Under the pieces are notes generated by a model that worked only from the letters and a program-made list of their open reading frames with translations, was not told the DNA's origin and made no database searches. A stretch of 64,000 nt of DNA, taken from Periconia sp. R9002. Taxonomy: Eukaryota; Ascomycota; Dothideomycetes; Pleosporales; Periconiaceae. The stretch covers positions 186,001 to 250,000 of the forward strand of contig JAMAHW010000044.1 in the NCBI GenBank assembly GCA_023627715.1. The letters run 5' to 3'. Every line of letters starts with the position of its first letter. Positions within the stretch are counted from its first letter, which is position 1. Made by a program: the position numbers and the translations under genes. Positions 1 through 12,561 of this stretch are shown in pieces.

Positions 1-61
1 CCTTGGAATGGTTGCTGCCGTGGGTATCGCGTATGGACTAGCACGCTGGTCAAGGAATTAA
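1..61 (+). CDS. Possible 3' end of a gene entering from the left edge
   Basis: From base 2 an open frame reads about 19 codons to a TAA at 59-61. The residues are hydrophobic and glycine/alanine-rich (LGMVAAVGIAYGLAR) and end in a short basic tail, as at the C-terminus of a membrane protein. Nothing upstream is visible, so neither the family nor the reading frame can be confirmed. It could be chance. Confidence 0.3.
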   Translation, partial: LGMVAAVGIAYGLARWSRN

Positions 62-2129
62 AATGGAAGCTTCGTTATGTAATTATGAAATGGCATTTCA
101 CGGCGGCGAGCAAGACCGGAGAATAGTGAATCGAGACTTTGGCTGAGAGTGTCGAATCAGCAGCGAAGATAATATTCCGATGTCACTCCTCAGAGAGTTG
201 ATGCTTCACTATTGAGAACTTTGGTATAAGCGCTAAAAGGAGATGGAGCAAGCTGTTTGCCTTGTTATCGCACATGAATCCGACGCACAGAGATCCGCCG
301 AGCTACAGTGAACTCTGCCTTTCCTGGCCTGCCCTTGGGTTCCCGACACGTAAGGCAAACTTCTAGATCTGATTCTAGGTAACGGAAAATGCAATGCACA
401 TCATGGAATGTCCAACAAACAGTTTAGCCTAAATAATGAAGTCCTCGTGGTGGATTCAGACACACCTGACTTGAATCAGCCATTGCCCTATGCTTGCCAC
501 TCATCCCATTGTAGTTGCGGCACAGTTGCATGCTTGTGTGAGATGACGAGTTTGATTCGCAAAACAATATTAGGTCCATGCCAGGATAGTCATCCCAAAG
601 GTCCCTTGCAGATCTTGTGTTCAATGTTGAAACAATATCTAGCAGTTTTTAGACAGATACACTCATATAAATATGGTTTTGCAGTATGAACAATACCAAC
701 ACTGAATTTGCTTCCCAGTATATTCCAAAATTTTCCGTATGAAATTACGAACCACGTGACCCGTCCCGGGTATTCCTCGGCTTGTTCAATCAAATCGCGA
801 ACAATTTGAACCGAAGCTCTCGTCATCTCCCTCCATCCTCACGTACCCGAACCTTTGCCCATTGGCTTCGCGGTGGCTATGTTCTCTGCGATATATTTGG
901 TCTTGCGACGATAATGTAACGCGTTCATTCACAGTATTCATCAATGCGTCGAAGAAACCTGTGTGATCAATTGATCTCAAGTGCTCTCTGCATTCAACAC
1001 ATCTCCGATCCGTCTTGTCAAACGTCGCGCTATACAGTTATACGCGTCCTATTTGCCTTACCCTATACCAGCATCCCATTGAAACAGGGAAATGTCAAAA
1101 TAGTTCTCGAAACCTGATATTGCAATGCCCTACGCGGTTCGTTCACCAGCCGGGCTAGATGCAGAGGACTCGACTATTGTGAGGTGATAGCTTTCCCGTC
1201 AGACGAAGGGCAAGCCCTCAATGGGTAAGTCATCTTAACTTTGGTAGCTGAAGTTCGTTGTAGATATCGGTCCAGTTGTACCTCCACTTGCCCTTCTGTA
1301 GTGGCAACCCAGTTTGAAACAAGACTACTTCCACGCACACCAACAAGCCGGCTGCGACGACGCTGTTACCGTAAATCATATACATGAGTTAGAGTACAGA
1401 ATTCCGAGCGTCGACGAGATATATCGTATCCTATTTATCTGCGACAAGATGGCATGGAACACATATGAGCGTAGGATGATGGACAATGCGCACCACATCG
1501 CTGCGGAACACGTTAAGGGGGGAAAATAAGCAGGAGAAACACTGTGGAATAGATCAGATTATGCGATTGGAAGGATTTCACAATCTATCAAAGCTGCGCT
1601 TCCAGCATTTGCATCAAGAAAGGGACCCGCTCAAGTCCTACCTGAAAGCTCGGTCTCGCCGTCAGAAGACTCTACGGATGCGTGCTCTTGGGTGAAATTT
1701 CACCGCCATCACCACCTGCATCGGTATTGGAACTCAGGGAACAAAACCTTAATTGAATTATTCCACATGAATGAAGTAGTATACCTTGGCAGAATAAATT
1801 CCACGTTAGCAACTCCCTCCAGAACATCGGAACATCGAAAGATGCCCATGTGAAGCTTGACTCCCACTCAGATCACTAGCTTGCGAGTTCATCGTGCTCT
1901 TAGCCCCACTCTACGCGCTTTAGATTTGTAGAAATTGAATAGTTACTCTCATATTGAGCAAAGTTTTATGATATTGTGTTAGGATGCGTTATGGAACGAA
2001 TGACAGCTATTTGTATCTCGTTTTCACCCAACTATCGAGCAAAATCATTCAATCATGTTCAAATAGGAAGCAGTAGGCAACCCATACCTCAAGCCAAGGG
2101 CGTCAAACATCGCGAGTGGCCAGGTCGAT
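62..2129. other. Gene-free stretch
   Basis: Only short, stop-limited ORFs are seen on both strands, without splice-compatible extensions or family motifs. I see nothing to annotate. The right end holds the downstream region of the racemase gene. Confidence 0.5.
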
Positions 2130-2822
2130 TCACTCCATCGCCCAATCGGCCGCTGCTATGGCATGAATAGTCGTCGTATCAAAAACGGGCAACTGGCAGT
2201 TATCCTCATTCATCAGAAGTCCAATCTCCGTGCAACCCAATATCAGACATTCCGCGCCACTCTTCGCAAGATCCGCAATCACTTCGCGGTACGCATCGCG
2301 TGAAGCTTCTCTGATAATACCATTACACAACTCATTGTATATAATATCGTGGACAATCCTGCGCCCTTCCTCATCCGGTACAATCACCCGCAGCCCATAT
2401 TTCGTCGCGAGCCGCGATACATAAAACTCTTTCTCCATGGTGAACCGCGTCCCGAGCAGTCCTACAGTATTAAATCCCGCCTCCACAATACGCTCAGCGG
2501 TAGGATCCACGATATGAAGCAGCGGTAATCGCGAAGCATTTTCGATGTCCGTAGATACGACGTGCATGGTGTTGGTGCACAGTACGATTCCTTCAGCCCC
2601 GGCGGATTTGAGGCGGTTCGCTGCTTCACCTAAGAGACGACCAGCCTCCGTCCAGTTCCCTTCGCGTTGTAGTTTTTCGATGGTTGCGAAGTCGAAAGAG
2701 AAGGTTATACACTGCGCTGAATATAGGCCGCCTTTTTTTGAGCGCACGCGTTGGTTGATGGTTTTGTAGTAGGTGGCTGTGGACTCCCAGCTCATGCCGC
2801 CGAGGAGGCCTAATGTTTTCAT
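2130..2822 (-). CDS. Aspartate/glutamate racemase family protein (YgeA type)
   Basis: Intronless gene for 230 residues, the usual length of bacterial Asp/Glu racemases. These PLP-independent enzymes invert the alpha carbon of an amino acid with two cysteines acting as acid and base. Both are visible: Cys82 in the LCTNTMH motif and Cys197 in LILGCTEIGLL. The N-terminus KTLGLLGGMSWESTATYY is the family signature, which fixes the start at the ATG at 2822. There is no signal peptide, so the protein is probably cytosolic. The substrate cannot be read from sequence; Asp, Glu or a hydantoin-like compound are all possible. Lack of introns and the bacterial-type sequence suggest old horizontal transfer. 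It stands alone between gene-poor stretches. Confidence 0.88.
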   Translation of the reverse strand: MKTLGLLGGMSWESTATYYKTINQRVRSKKGGLYSAQCITFSFDFATIEKLQREGNWTEAGRLLGEAANRLKSAGAEGIVLCTNTMHVVSTDIENASRLPLLHIVDPTAERIVEAGFNTVGLLGTRFTMEKEFYVSRLATKYGLRVIVPDEEGRRIVHDIIYNELCNGIIREASRDAYREVIADLAKSGAECLILGCTEIGLLMNEDNCQLPVFDTTTIHAIAAADWAME

Positions 2823-3723
2823 TTTGGATAGAGGTGGAGTATGTATGGAGAATGATTGATGATTACGTTTTTTAGGGACTGAGAGTAGGTTACTTTTATG
2901 TCGCGTAAGGGTTTCTCGTTTGCGTGGGTCCGAGATATGTACTGCAGGGCTGGACTACTCAGGTCCGAGTCCTTCGCTAACGAGCGAAGCTGACGGATGA
3001 CTCCTATTTGCAAAAATTTCTGTGCAGTCCCTCCTCATGGAGACACTATAATTTTTTTGAGTGCCTCGTAGGATTCAATCATATTTTTAGAATAACTTCT
3101 GTTGACAACAACAGAAAACGGTGCTTAACGCCCTTCTTGAAGATGAAAACCACCGTTGATGTGACCGTGATTTGGTTTCTATTCCGTTTGAAATTATTAG
3201 ACTAGTCGTCAGATCTTAGCATTTCTCGCATACGAGCTTGTTTCCGAGGTGATATCCACATTCTTAGATTTCTGTGATTCGTGAATGAGTGTTCTTGATT
3301 ATTTCGGGCGTTTGTTATGCACCGATGCTTTCGACTCGCTATCAAGCAGATGTATTGATGGAATATGAGTCGCGAATCGAGCTGTGTACTGAAGGAACGT
3401 ACGTCTAATAGATGTAATGGATTTTTTGGAGACTATGAATATGACGATGATCCATTGTCTAGATACAGAGAATGAACTAGTACACGAAACATTTTACAAA
3501 TTCTTCCTCTGTCTCCTTCACAAAGCCACTACATCAGATTGTCACGGCCCCAGATGGAGTACCTAAGATATTGAATGATAAGGTCGAGGTTGATTCCATA
3601 TCCATTCCCAATGCATCTAGGGAAAAAAATAAAGATAAACTACCGCAGCTGGTTTTCAGCAGCCAGTGTCTTCGTCGGCGGTGTCGTGGATCGTGTGTCA
3701 GTCATCATGCAGGGCAAAATGAA
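2823..3723. other. Gene-free stretch
   Basis: AT-rich intergenic DNA between the start of the racemase gene and the end of the ZIP gene, both on the minus strand. No coding or RNA feature is recognisable. Confidence 0.5.
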
Positions 3724-5608
3724 CTAAGCCCAAGCACCGACCAAACTCATTAAGAAAGCACCAAGGAAGACGAGGACGCAAGCATAAACTCGTTTGCGAC
3801 CCCTCAAGACTACCCAGCTCTCATCACTGAGGAAGTCTTCGGACATGAGTTCGACGAGGGACGCAAAGATGAGGAGACCGGCGGAGATGGCGTTCATGAT
3901 GCCAACGATGAGAAGTCCAATCTCTGAGTCGGGGCTGTAAAGGGTGTGTGTTGCGATGCCAATAGCTTGCCCCAACGGAGTCCTGTAAGTGCGTCAACAA
4001 GTTGCTCGAAAGTTCGGGAACGCTATTTGATATACTTACGTGCAACCGTATGCAACGGCCATAAACCAGGGCTGGAGCGCTCCTTTGGGCCATTTGATAG
4101 CTCCAATACGCGCTCCGAGTGCTAAACCCTCGAATGTTTCTAACGATGTTAGCACAAATGTTTCGCGAAGGGGACTCGATACATACGATGAAAAATGATG
4201 GCGATGAGCAACACGACAAATTCACTGCCGACCGAGACACTCAGTGACATTCCAATAAATACGCTGTGAAACAGGATCCCCATTTCCAGGAGAAAACACT
4301 GCAGAACAGCCTTCTTGTGCGCTTGCTCGGGCGTCAGTATGCCGATTGATTTATTCCGTTCAGAATCCTCGACGGCACGTTCGTCGAGTTCGATTTCTGC
4401 GTCAGCCTGCGGCTCTATTTTACTTCGCGCTTCTGCAGCGTCAAGGATTTCATTTTCTTCGCCCATGCGTGACAAGGTGCGACTAATGCTAGTTGTCCTG
4501 CCCTGGAGAGGGCGTCCTATGTTGCGGACCTCTGTACTAGTTGCTGGAAAGGCTGGGGAAGTTCGCTCCTCTGTCGTCTCTTCGGTATTGTTGTTTCGCG
4601 ATACACAGGTGATGTCGGCGTGTCCGCCTGCACAGTGCCTCCCGGGCGAGAATACCATTTCAACAAGGGTAACGAAGAAAACAGCTGCTAAGGAAATAGC
4701 GCCTGGCATAGAGGGATAATCATCTGTCCAGAAAGAGGAGAGGCAGGGATTCAAGAGTGAGATAAAAGCAGTTGGAAGAAGATGGACAAAGGCAGTCGCA
4801 ATCAATACGCCAGTTCCAAAATGCCTGGCCGAGAAGAGGAAGGACGCTGGAATTCGCAGCTGTGGGAATTCAAGGACTAGCATCGGGAATGCACAACCAG
4901 TCGACGATACAAACAGGATGATGAAAAGGGCTCCCACATGGAGATCTAAATCATAGTTGGAATCTGCGCCGCCAGTTGCGCAGGTGTCCCTTTTCATACG
5001 GATTGGGCCAACTTCGGAGGAAACCCGGGAAGCTGTGAACGTCAATCGGCCAATCGTAGGTGTTCCATGGTCTAACATACCTCGAGGAGCCCACCACATG
5101 GGAGATATGGGAGACAAAAAGCTAGTGCCCGACGATTGCACGAAAGAAAGAAACAACGAAGTGAAGATGACAGATCCCGTCCAAGTAATCCAACCCCTAA
5201 CAGAGCTGTTTCCAGACAAGTCTCGAGTGGAATGTTGAGCTTGGGGTGCATCAAACAGGAAAATATTTTTTTGATTTACGTGGGTGCAGGATCCTATATT
5301 ACACATTGGAATCATAAGGCCATTGTATTGCCCATTGGAAGAACAGCGCACCCACCTCCGTGAGGATCCTTGGCACCCAAGCCTGCCACTTTCAGCGAGT
5401 CGGGTCCATTGAGGGAGTTCTGAATAAGTTGACATTTCTGCATGGTGCGATTTGTTAAGCCCCAGCGCTCCGCATCCCCAAGCTCTCTTGCATTTGCTAT
5501 ACCGTTCAGATCTTGACGTGTCGTAAGATCGGCAGCAAAACGGGGTGGATTCTGGTTCCAGCCAGGATTCTCGAGAATCTCTTCATCAGTTCGGGACGGG
5601 CAGTTCAT
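3724..5608 (-). CDS. ZIP family metal (zinc/iron) transporter
   Basis: Plasma-membrane ZIP permease importing Zn2+ or a related divalent cation. Proposed exons are 5608-5356, 5011-4187, 4139-4040 and 3982-3724, giving 478 residues. The last three junctions are firm: the second intron splits a codon so that exons join as FHQTFEGLALGARIG, and the third as GCTPLGQAIGIATHT. The metal-site motifs are present: HSVFIGMSLSV in helix 4 and HQTFEGLALG in helix 5. A long charged loop (about 4360-4650) separates helices 3 and 4, as is usual in ZIPs. The first exon begins MNCPSRTDEEIL. Its junction is less certain: the implied intron of 344 bases is long for this genome, so an additional small exon may have been missed. 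The start at 5608 is the first ATG of that open frame. Confidence 0.85.
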
Positions 5609-6855
5609 GACGGCGTTAAAATTTATGTGCAGATGAAATGGGACGTTTTCAGGTGTTATCGTGTTATCAAAGGAGTACAGATGCGGAGTTATAGGTGGAT
5701 AGGGGTGGAGATGTGTCAGTTATGTATGACAGTGGTGGTCACGGTACTTGATAATGTATGTCAAAGAATGACGGAAGGAACTTTCCGGCTACCAATCCTC
5801 GCCAAGGCACTAACACTATTCGGGCGTGCTAGTAAAACCAGCTTTCACCTCGGCTATCTCGCACTTCGCATCTATCATCCATCTGTACCCGTCGACGTAG
5901 CCGTATCACACCATAATCGAACTATCATTCTCACAAATCCTTGTGTGGTTCTTCGTTCCGCTCCGGGTGACCAACGAGCATTCAGTGCTGATTGATACTA
6001 CAGAATACAAACGAGGGATGACTCCGCTCATTCACCGCGAATCCCTCCAACTTGTCACCGAACGTTTCTTGCTGAGCATAGCCGGGGATTCACAATAGCA
6101 GTTGTCAGCTGCGAGACACCGCTCATCCAGGTGCAATATCTCCCATGTTTCACAGAACTTCGTTTTACGCACTCTACATGTGCATCCTTTAGTCTATTCA
6201 TGCTACGTCAAAATTGGCTTGCTTTTCTACATCAAGATTAACATTCCATAGGTTCGTTGGTATGGTGCGTGTGGCGGCGATCGTCAGCGGGGAGAAGCGC
6301 AATGTCTCGAATCAAACGGATGAAATGCCAGCTTACGCTTGCTTCAGCCAGTGCTCAGCTAAAAGTCGCCGAGTCTCGACCGATTTGTCTCGCGGTCGTA
6401 TGATTTGAAGGAAAATGCTCAGCATTATGAACTCTAGACATTTTACCAATTGGGGAAACGTCACACAGCCTAGTATTATTCACTTAAGATTAATCTACGT
6501 GTATTCTAATGCTCCGTGATATCTTTCTTCTTATATGTAACATATATCCCACCATGTAGATGCAAATATAGATGATCCAAAACCCGCCGCCATGCAAATA
6601 CTTCGTATAGTTTGGAAGTTTCAATTACGTCCTAAAGGTATTATAGCAGATGCTCGACTGAAATTAAAACGCTTGAAATAACGTCAGAGAATATAAAAAA
6701 AGCAGAAAAAAAGGAAGTGGAAGGTGAAAAGAAAACCAGTCGCGGAGTTAAGCAACAATCCTTGTCTGCAACAGTCCTATGAGATGCTGCTTCATCACCA
6801 ACAACTGGGTCCAAATCGAAGGTGGTAACTGGTGTGAAGTAAAAGTAAGTTTCGT
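5609..6855. other. Gene-free stretch
   Basis: Upstream region of the ZIP gene and downstream region of the Cys-rich membrane protein gene. No supportable gene is seen. Confidence 0.45.
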
Positions 6856-7967
6856 TCAAGTCAGATCCTCATTTCTGTCGTGCAGTCTTAGGTAATTCTG
6901 TTTCGCCGTCATCCCAGGCGCGACTTGCGTTCCGTCCATTTCATGCCGCGGTCTCGGCGGCGCTGGCATTTGTCTGCCCTCGATCTCACGATCTGGCCAC
7001 ACTCCATCCATTTCGTGCATTTTGTGGGACTGAACGACTGGGTAAACCTGGTCTTCGAATGGGTTCCTTTGCGAGGTTGCATCTACAGCGCGTGCTTTTC
7101 TCTTCTCTATTTCTAGTCGCTCCTTACGCCGTCGGAGCAGGAACCAGGCGAGGACCACGATTAGCGCGAACATGGCTGCACTGCCTAATCCTATCCCAAC
7201 GCCTACTGCCCCCGAGAATCCGGATGTTTGAGGTTCTTTCGACGTCGACTGGGTTTTGGAGGATATATCTGTGGAAAAACTAGGAGGGCTGGTAGAGCTA
7301 GTCGACGAGGAAGAGGAAGGGGTTTTCGCAGACACTGAAGATGTGGAAGATGTCACCGGCTTAGGTGTAGGAGATAACAGGGCCGCACTGTCCACTGACC
7401 ACCATGACACTGTCTCGGTAGATATCGATTTCACATCCGATGCATTAGAGACGGTTCCGTTCTTTGGATCGACGTAGTATAAAGGCGCGTTCTTGCAATC
7501 GCAACCCTTGCCACAGCAATAGGTATTAGTCCCGCATTTTTGAATCTCCCAGCCTGAGTCCTGACTATTTGAATACGAAAATTAGATTGGGTCATTGAGG
7601 GTGGGTTTGAGGATCGTATTACCCTTCTGGACACAGCGTCGAGCAGCCTTTCCACGATGGATCCGCGCAATATTCCCGGCTTAGTTTATTACCGACGCAC
7701 AGCAAATTTGAACCACACTTTTGGTCCACCAAGCAGCAGTTGTTTGTACCATTGCCGCATGAAACAAGTTCAGGTCCACTGTACGGTGGAGAGAGCAGCG
7801 CAGTTATACCTAGATTTTAATGAATGAAAGTACGATACCTGCTAGGTATACAAAAACATACCGGATCGAGCGTAGCAGTCTGCATTTACGATTGTCGATA
7901 AGAGTGTTTGTTGAACAACTAAAACAACAGAGCCATAGTAAATGTTCTTTGCCATAGTGCCAGTCAT
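6856..7967 (-). CDS. Secretory Cys-rich, Ser/Thr-rich single-pass membrane protein
   Basis: Exons 7967-7862, 7809-7623 and 7564-6856 encode 333 residues. Residues 1-29 form a signal peptide. A domain with about 16 cysteines follows (motifs CGNGTNNCC, YCADPSWKGC, CGTNTYCCGKGCDC). Next come a Ser/Thr-rich stalk suited to O-mannosylation, one transmembrane helix (GVGIGLGSAAMFALIVVLAW) and a basic stop-transfer RRRKER. The cytosolic tail is about 90 residues with Pro- and Met-rich segments. This is the build of a fungal surface receptor or wall sensor, but no WSC or other named domain is recognised, so function is unknown. All introns close in phase. A protein with the same architecture lies at 39024-39887. 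Confidence 0.75.
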
Positions 7968-10481
7968 TTTCTTGGTTCCCAACGGGGGTTATCCTCTGTT
8001 CGGTTGACTCAGTAAGAGATGAGAGTACATATGTACATATGTATATTTATTTGAGGATTAGAACGAATCAGGTATAGAACGGGGCGTAATCGGAGTCTTG
8101 GCTATCACCCTGTTCAAATGAGAAATGGAACGGAAGGAAGCGCCGATGCGGCGACCTACTACCTACCTAGTTGCCTGAAGTCCTACCTCTGTGCCATATG
8201 ATCATTAGGTCTTTGGAATGTACTCTGTTCAGCGATCAAGAATACTGCTCGTACGGCATAGTCATGTTCTAGTCCAGATTTTTCCATCTTTGTTTTCTTC
8301 AATCACAACACTCTGCGAAGTATTCGAACCTGTGTAGTACGACATGATACTCGTACAACCACCAAATAAACTACGCGAGGATCAAAACGCGGGTGGGGTC
8401 CGGAAAAAAACACGGCTAAGACGACACGTTCGCTGACTGGAGTCTAATTTGAATGAGTACCGGGAAATTGTTGTCATGGGCAATTCTTCATTAGGCATGT
8501 ATATGCATGCAGGAGAATATAGCTTTTGGCTTAGCCGAAAGTCTCGAGGGAGAATGAATTAGATTACATTGGCTCACCGGTAAAAGCTAGGGTTTTACTT
8601 CTCTTCCAGGTTAGCTAAAGTAAGACTAGAGAACACGACTGTGAACATAAGCTTACGTACCAATCCTCGTCGTGAGATACATGTTTCAGGTTCAACTGTA
8701 AGTACTCCACTCATGGAAAGGTTTCGCTATTTTACATTCACCTCCCGGGGATACTCCCAACATCTCTTTGAGATCGTATGGAAACTCCTTTCCCACTATG
8801 ACATAGAATATTTTCGTGATCGTATGGAAGTGATGAAGTCCAATACGCTGAGCTGGAACGTAAGCTGAACAATCATCTAACGCTTTTGAATATACGTGCT
8901 ATTTCGCATTATGTTTCGAAGAGCGATTTTCGAGAGTCATCTCCCCGCTCTGCACTAATCACTAATACCATTGAACAGTAGGTAATGGGTCAGCCTCACG
9001 GAAAATTAATCATGAAACGTGAGCTGAAAAGAGACAACAAGTCACTTTGGTTATCCAATAGATGTAAGCGATTAACCGACGTTAGACAGAATTAGGAAAA
9101 AGCTGTGGTGAGAAACGGCCCCCATCACAACAGCATTTAGCTTCGTTAGCGTGGTTGGTTTCCTGAATACCGAGATTGGCAGTACCTACTATGCTCACAG
9201 TCCAGTAGCAACCTACTATAGACTGACGGAAGCGATGGACCCCGCCCCCAGCTAAAACTGGGAGTGATCAAGCTGTAGCTTTGCTTGAAATACTCATGCG
9301 GTATCGGAGATGCCGCTTCTTATCGCATATAATTTATCTGTCCAGCTTACATCTGCATGCAGTCCTTCGGCGTGGTTGTTTCAATATAACACAAAAGAGA
9401 TGAATGACAAAAATCTCTCCACTTCAACGTACCAGAAGACCTATCTATCGCACTCAATACTCTATTTTTGGCAAATTGTTATTGTTGAAGCGGACCCGAG
9501 GCCTCGCTTGAGGAACAAAAATTCGAAACATATACATATGCACACAGATAAGGTTGGGTTGGTTGAATTACCAAATATTTTGATAATCGGGTACTTGTTA
9601 ACAACGCGTAAAATCTTCTAGCACCAGTCGATTAGAAAGTAAATAGGTGGAAATAGGCTAGTGACCATGCGCATTACGGCTATCTGGACCAGATACTTCT
9701 ATCAAAGTATAAGGAACATGGACGCATTACTTGAGTTACCCCTGACCTATCGCCCCGTTCCCCTTCATTACTATCCAGTACCGAAGTACGACTACGAAGA
9801 ACCTCAAGCCCACGGGGCTGTGGGATGTTTAGATCCGGCACTTACAATCAGCCACACGACCGACCTGCAGCGGGCGGCCTCTCACGACTCAACACGCAGC
9901 AGGACTGGAGTAATACGACGCTAGAAACGCATACTTTCTGATAAGGTAGAATTAGGCAATACGAGGACCACAAAGGGAAATCGATCTAATACAGATACAT
10001 GAAGTATGACGTCACCCGGGCGTTTTGAACAATGTAACCCAACGGAACGCCTTGCGCATCACTACTAAATCCAGTAGGCGAAGATGTTTTTGGAGAGAGG
10101 CGCCGGAAGATCTGCTCTGAATAAAGAAGAACCTTTTGGGAGACATTTGCGCTGCTGACCTGGTATTCCTAGTATGACGATGACTGCGCCGCAGCGGGAC
10201 TACATAGGCCGGCACATAGACGTATGCCCATCGTACGTAATTAAAGCCGGCCCTGTCCTCAATCTGACCAGAAAGCATTGTGTATATCATTACATTGTTC
10301 TATCTATTAAGTATCAAGCGCGGTAAAAGTCTATCCTCCCACTACTTCATATTATTCCTCGCGAGATAAATCAATATCTACACGTCTCATTACTATCTCC
10401 TTCCGACGGCCACCCCGAGCTCCAAGAAGGCCGGTCGAAAAGACGCTTTTGGTAAAACCTCGACAGCTCTTTTATTTCAGA
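7968..10481. other. Gene-free stretch
   Basis: About 2.5 kb without supportable genes. An 87-codon ORF at 9661 and a 103-codon ORF at 9310 have no family signature and poor codon patterns. The minus-strand promoter of the Cys-rich membrane protein gene should lie at the left end. Confidence 0.45.
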
Positions 10482-10715
10482 ATGGCAACGCCCCAAGACC
10501 CGAGCCAACACCTCCCTGGAACCCCTCCACAAGCACACGTCTCGCCCGACCAAAAAACAGTGGCCAAAGAACCCAAACGCCGCGCGATGCCCAAGTACAA
10601 ACCGCAGAAAACCAATGTCAAAGAGGCGGAGAAAGCGAAAAAAGCAGAGGAAGGGAAGAGCGGCGAGGAGAAGGTGTGCAAAGACCTTCTTGGTTGTATT
10701 GTATGCTGCAGTTGA
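10482..10715 (+). CDS. Small protein with a Cys-rich C-terminus
   Basis: Predicted 77-residue protein starting MATPQDPSQHLPG. Residues 1-35 are Pro- and polar-rich, the middle is Lys/Glu/Ala-rich and probably helical, and the protein ends CKDLLGCIVCCS. A cluster of cysteines beside hydrophobic residues at the extreme C-terminus suggests palmitoylation and membrane attachment. Small proteins of this layout are common in filamentous fungi and mostly uncharacterised. There is no intron in the coding part. A pyrimidine-rich tract ending in CAG lies just before the ATG, so a 5' UTR intron is possible. I assign no function. Confidence 0.45.
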   Translation: MATPQDPSQHLPGTPPQAHVSPDQKTVAKEPKRRAMPKYKPQKTNVKEAEKAKKAEEGKSGEEKVCKDLLGCIVCCS

Positions 10716-10901
10716 TTCGAGCGTTGAAGCGCTGTGAATTTCGGGAAGGTGTTATTAAAGTGGGGAGGATGGTGTGCAGCATCGATGTTGAATGATATTT
10801 TTTTGGTAGGGGTTTCAAACCGGGGGCGTCTATGTTTTTCATTGTTCGTCTATTAGACGAACCTTTGTCACAGATCTCCATCGCATTGTGTTGGAGATAT
10901 C

Positions 10902-12561
10902 TTATTGTCTAGCCGTAATACTATTTTCTGTCGCGGCATTCGCCATGGCATGTTTCTCACTCTTCTTCTGTTCAGCCGCTTGCCTCCACCCCATCCCGCA
11001 CTTCATGACCCAGAACACTGCACCGATCAGAACGACGTAAATCAGAGCGATGAACGTAAATGCCCATCCCGGGGACATGCTGTTGCACATAGGTATGATA
11101 GCTACGCTGCCGCCCGCCGATAAGAGACAGCGCACAAAGTTCACGGCCGCGGTCGCCGTTGCAGGTTGGTGTTTGTGGAGATCGAGAAGCAGCGTGTTGG
11201 TGATGTTGAAAGCGGTCGAGACGCCGAAACCAATGATGAAGAGGGCGACTTCGGTGGCGGCGATGTGGACGCGGTAATTGATGCACCACCCGAACATGAT
11301 GAGGCCGCATGTTCCGATGACATGGCCCGGCACCACGATCTGGAGGCGCACCTTTTCGATGGGGAAGTTGCGTAGATCTTGTTGTTTGCCTTGGGTGATT
11401 GTAATGTTGCTGAGTGCGGCTTGTCGGCGGAAATTCCAGTCCACCACATGCCCTGTTGTGAGGGAGGATGTGAGGGACCCCGTGCCGAGTGCGATATAGC
11501 ATAGACCTATTTTGATCTCGTTGAGGTGATAGGCTTGACCAAACAGGAAGGGGATGGCGGATGCGACGGTCATCATGCCGGTAAAGAAGAGGCCGTTGTA
11601 GAGGAGTATGATGCAGGATTCCTTCTCCCCTAGGATGCGGAGAGTCTTTAGTGGGTTTGGGAGTTTGAATTTCGGCTTTTCCGACTTTCCTGCTTCTTGT
11701 CCTTGCTCTGGTGGTATACGCGACGTTTTCTGTTTACGCTCTTGAATGTAGCTTATCAAGGATCGATTCACTCCTTTTGCGGGTATGGAACCATTACCTA
11801 CGACAGCCCTGCATGTCTCGGGGAAGAGAAATACAAACAAGATCAACAAAACACCGCTGAATATTGCGAGAAACCAGAATATCGAACGCCACCCGAGGTA
11901 CTGTGCAAGCAGTCCTCCAATTGTTGGCCCAAATGCTGGCCCAAATAATATCCCGCAGGTTGCGTATCCCATGTATTTCCCTCTTTCTGCGCTCGTCGCA
12001 ATATCAGAAACAACAGCCATCGTCAGCGAAATTGCTGCGCTACACCCAAACGCTTGAAGAACTCTCAAAAGAAGGAGCGCGACGTAGTTGGTTTGAAGTG
12101 CTAATCCGATGGCCGCCACAATGTAGATGACAAAGCACACGATGAAGGACAAACGACGGCCACTCGTATCAGACATGCCGCCAATTATTGCTGGCGCTAT
12201 TGCTTGCGCGATCTATCCTGGTAAGTTATGCTGTTAATATTAATGTGCAATTCAAACGTACCATGTATGTTGTGATCGAAACGTTTGTCATGGTGGGTGA
12301 CACATGCAATACATCCGACAAGACATTCAACGCAGGGTAGAACGTAGTTGCCCCAAAAGGGCTGATGAGCGCTGAGACGGAAACTAGAAAAGTAATCCAT
12401 ATCTTCTCCCCACGCGTGAAGATCGTATATGGTGGTCCAGAGACTTGTCGTTGCAGTTCATTTTGTGGCTCTGCGTTCTTTTCCGCATCTCTTATATCCG
12501 TCCTGTTATCACTCAAGTGCTGGTTTACACCATCGGAGCTCGGTGCCTGCGACGCTCCCAT
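10902..12561 (-). CDS. MFS transporter, DHA1 (drug:H+ antiporter) family
   Basis: Exons 12561-12262 and 12212-10902 encode 536 residues with 12 predicted membrane helices and a soluble N-terminus of about 60. The junction falls between codons and restores ITTYM-IAQAIAPAIIGG followed by the MFS loop motif SDTSGRR between helices 2 and 3. Other DHA1 marks are the helix-4 region LLLRVLQAFGCSAA, GILFGPAFGPTIGG in helix 5 and the long central loop. It resembles the Qdr/Dtr-like exporters of polyamines, acids or drugs, probably in the plasma membrane; the substrate is unknown. The start is the ATG of MGASQAP; an in-frame TTG further upstream is not a likely start. No biosynthetic cluster surrounds it. 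Confidence 0.85.

Noticed and set aside
8000..10480. Several 60 to 103 codon ORFs in the gene-free stretch
   Set aside because: None has a motif, a good start context or splice-compatible partners.
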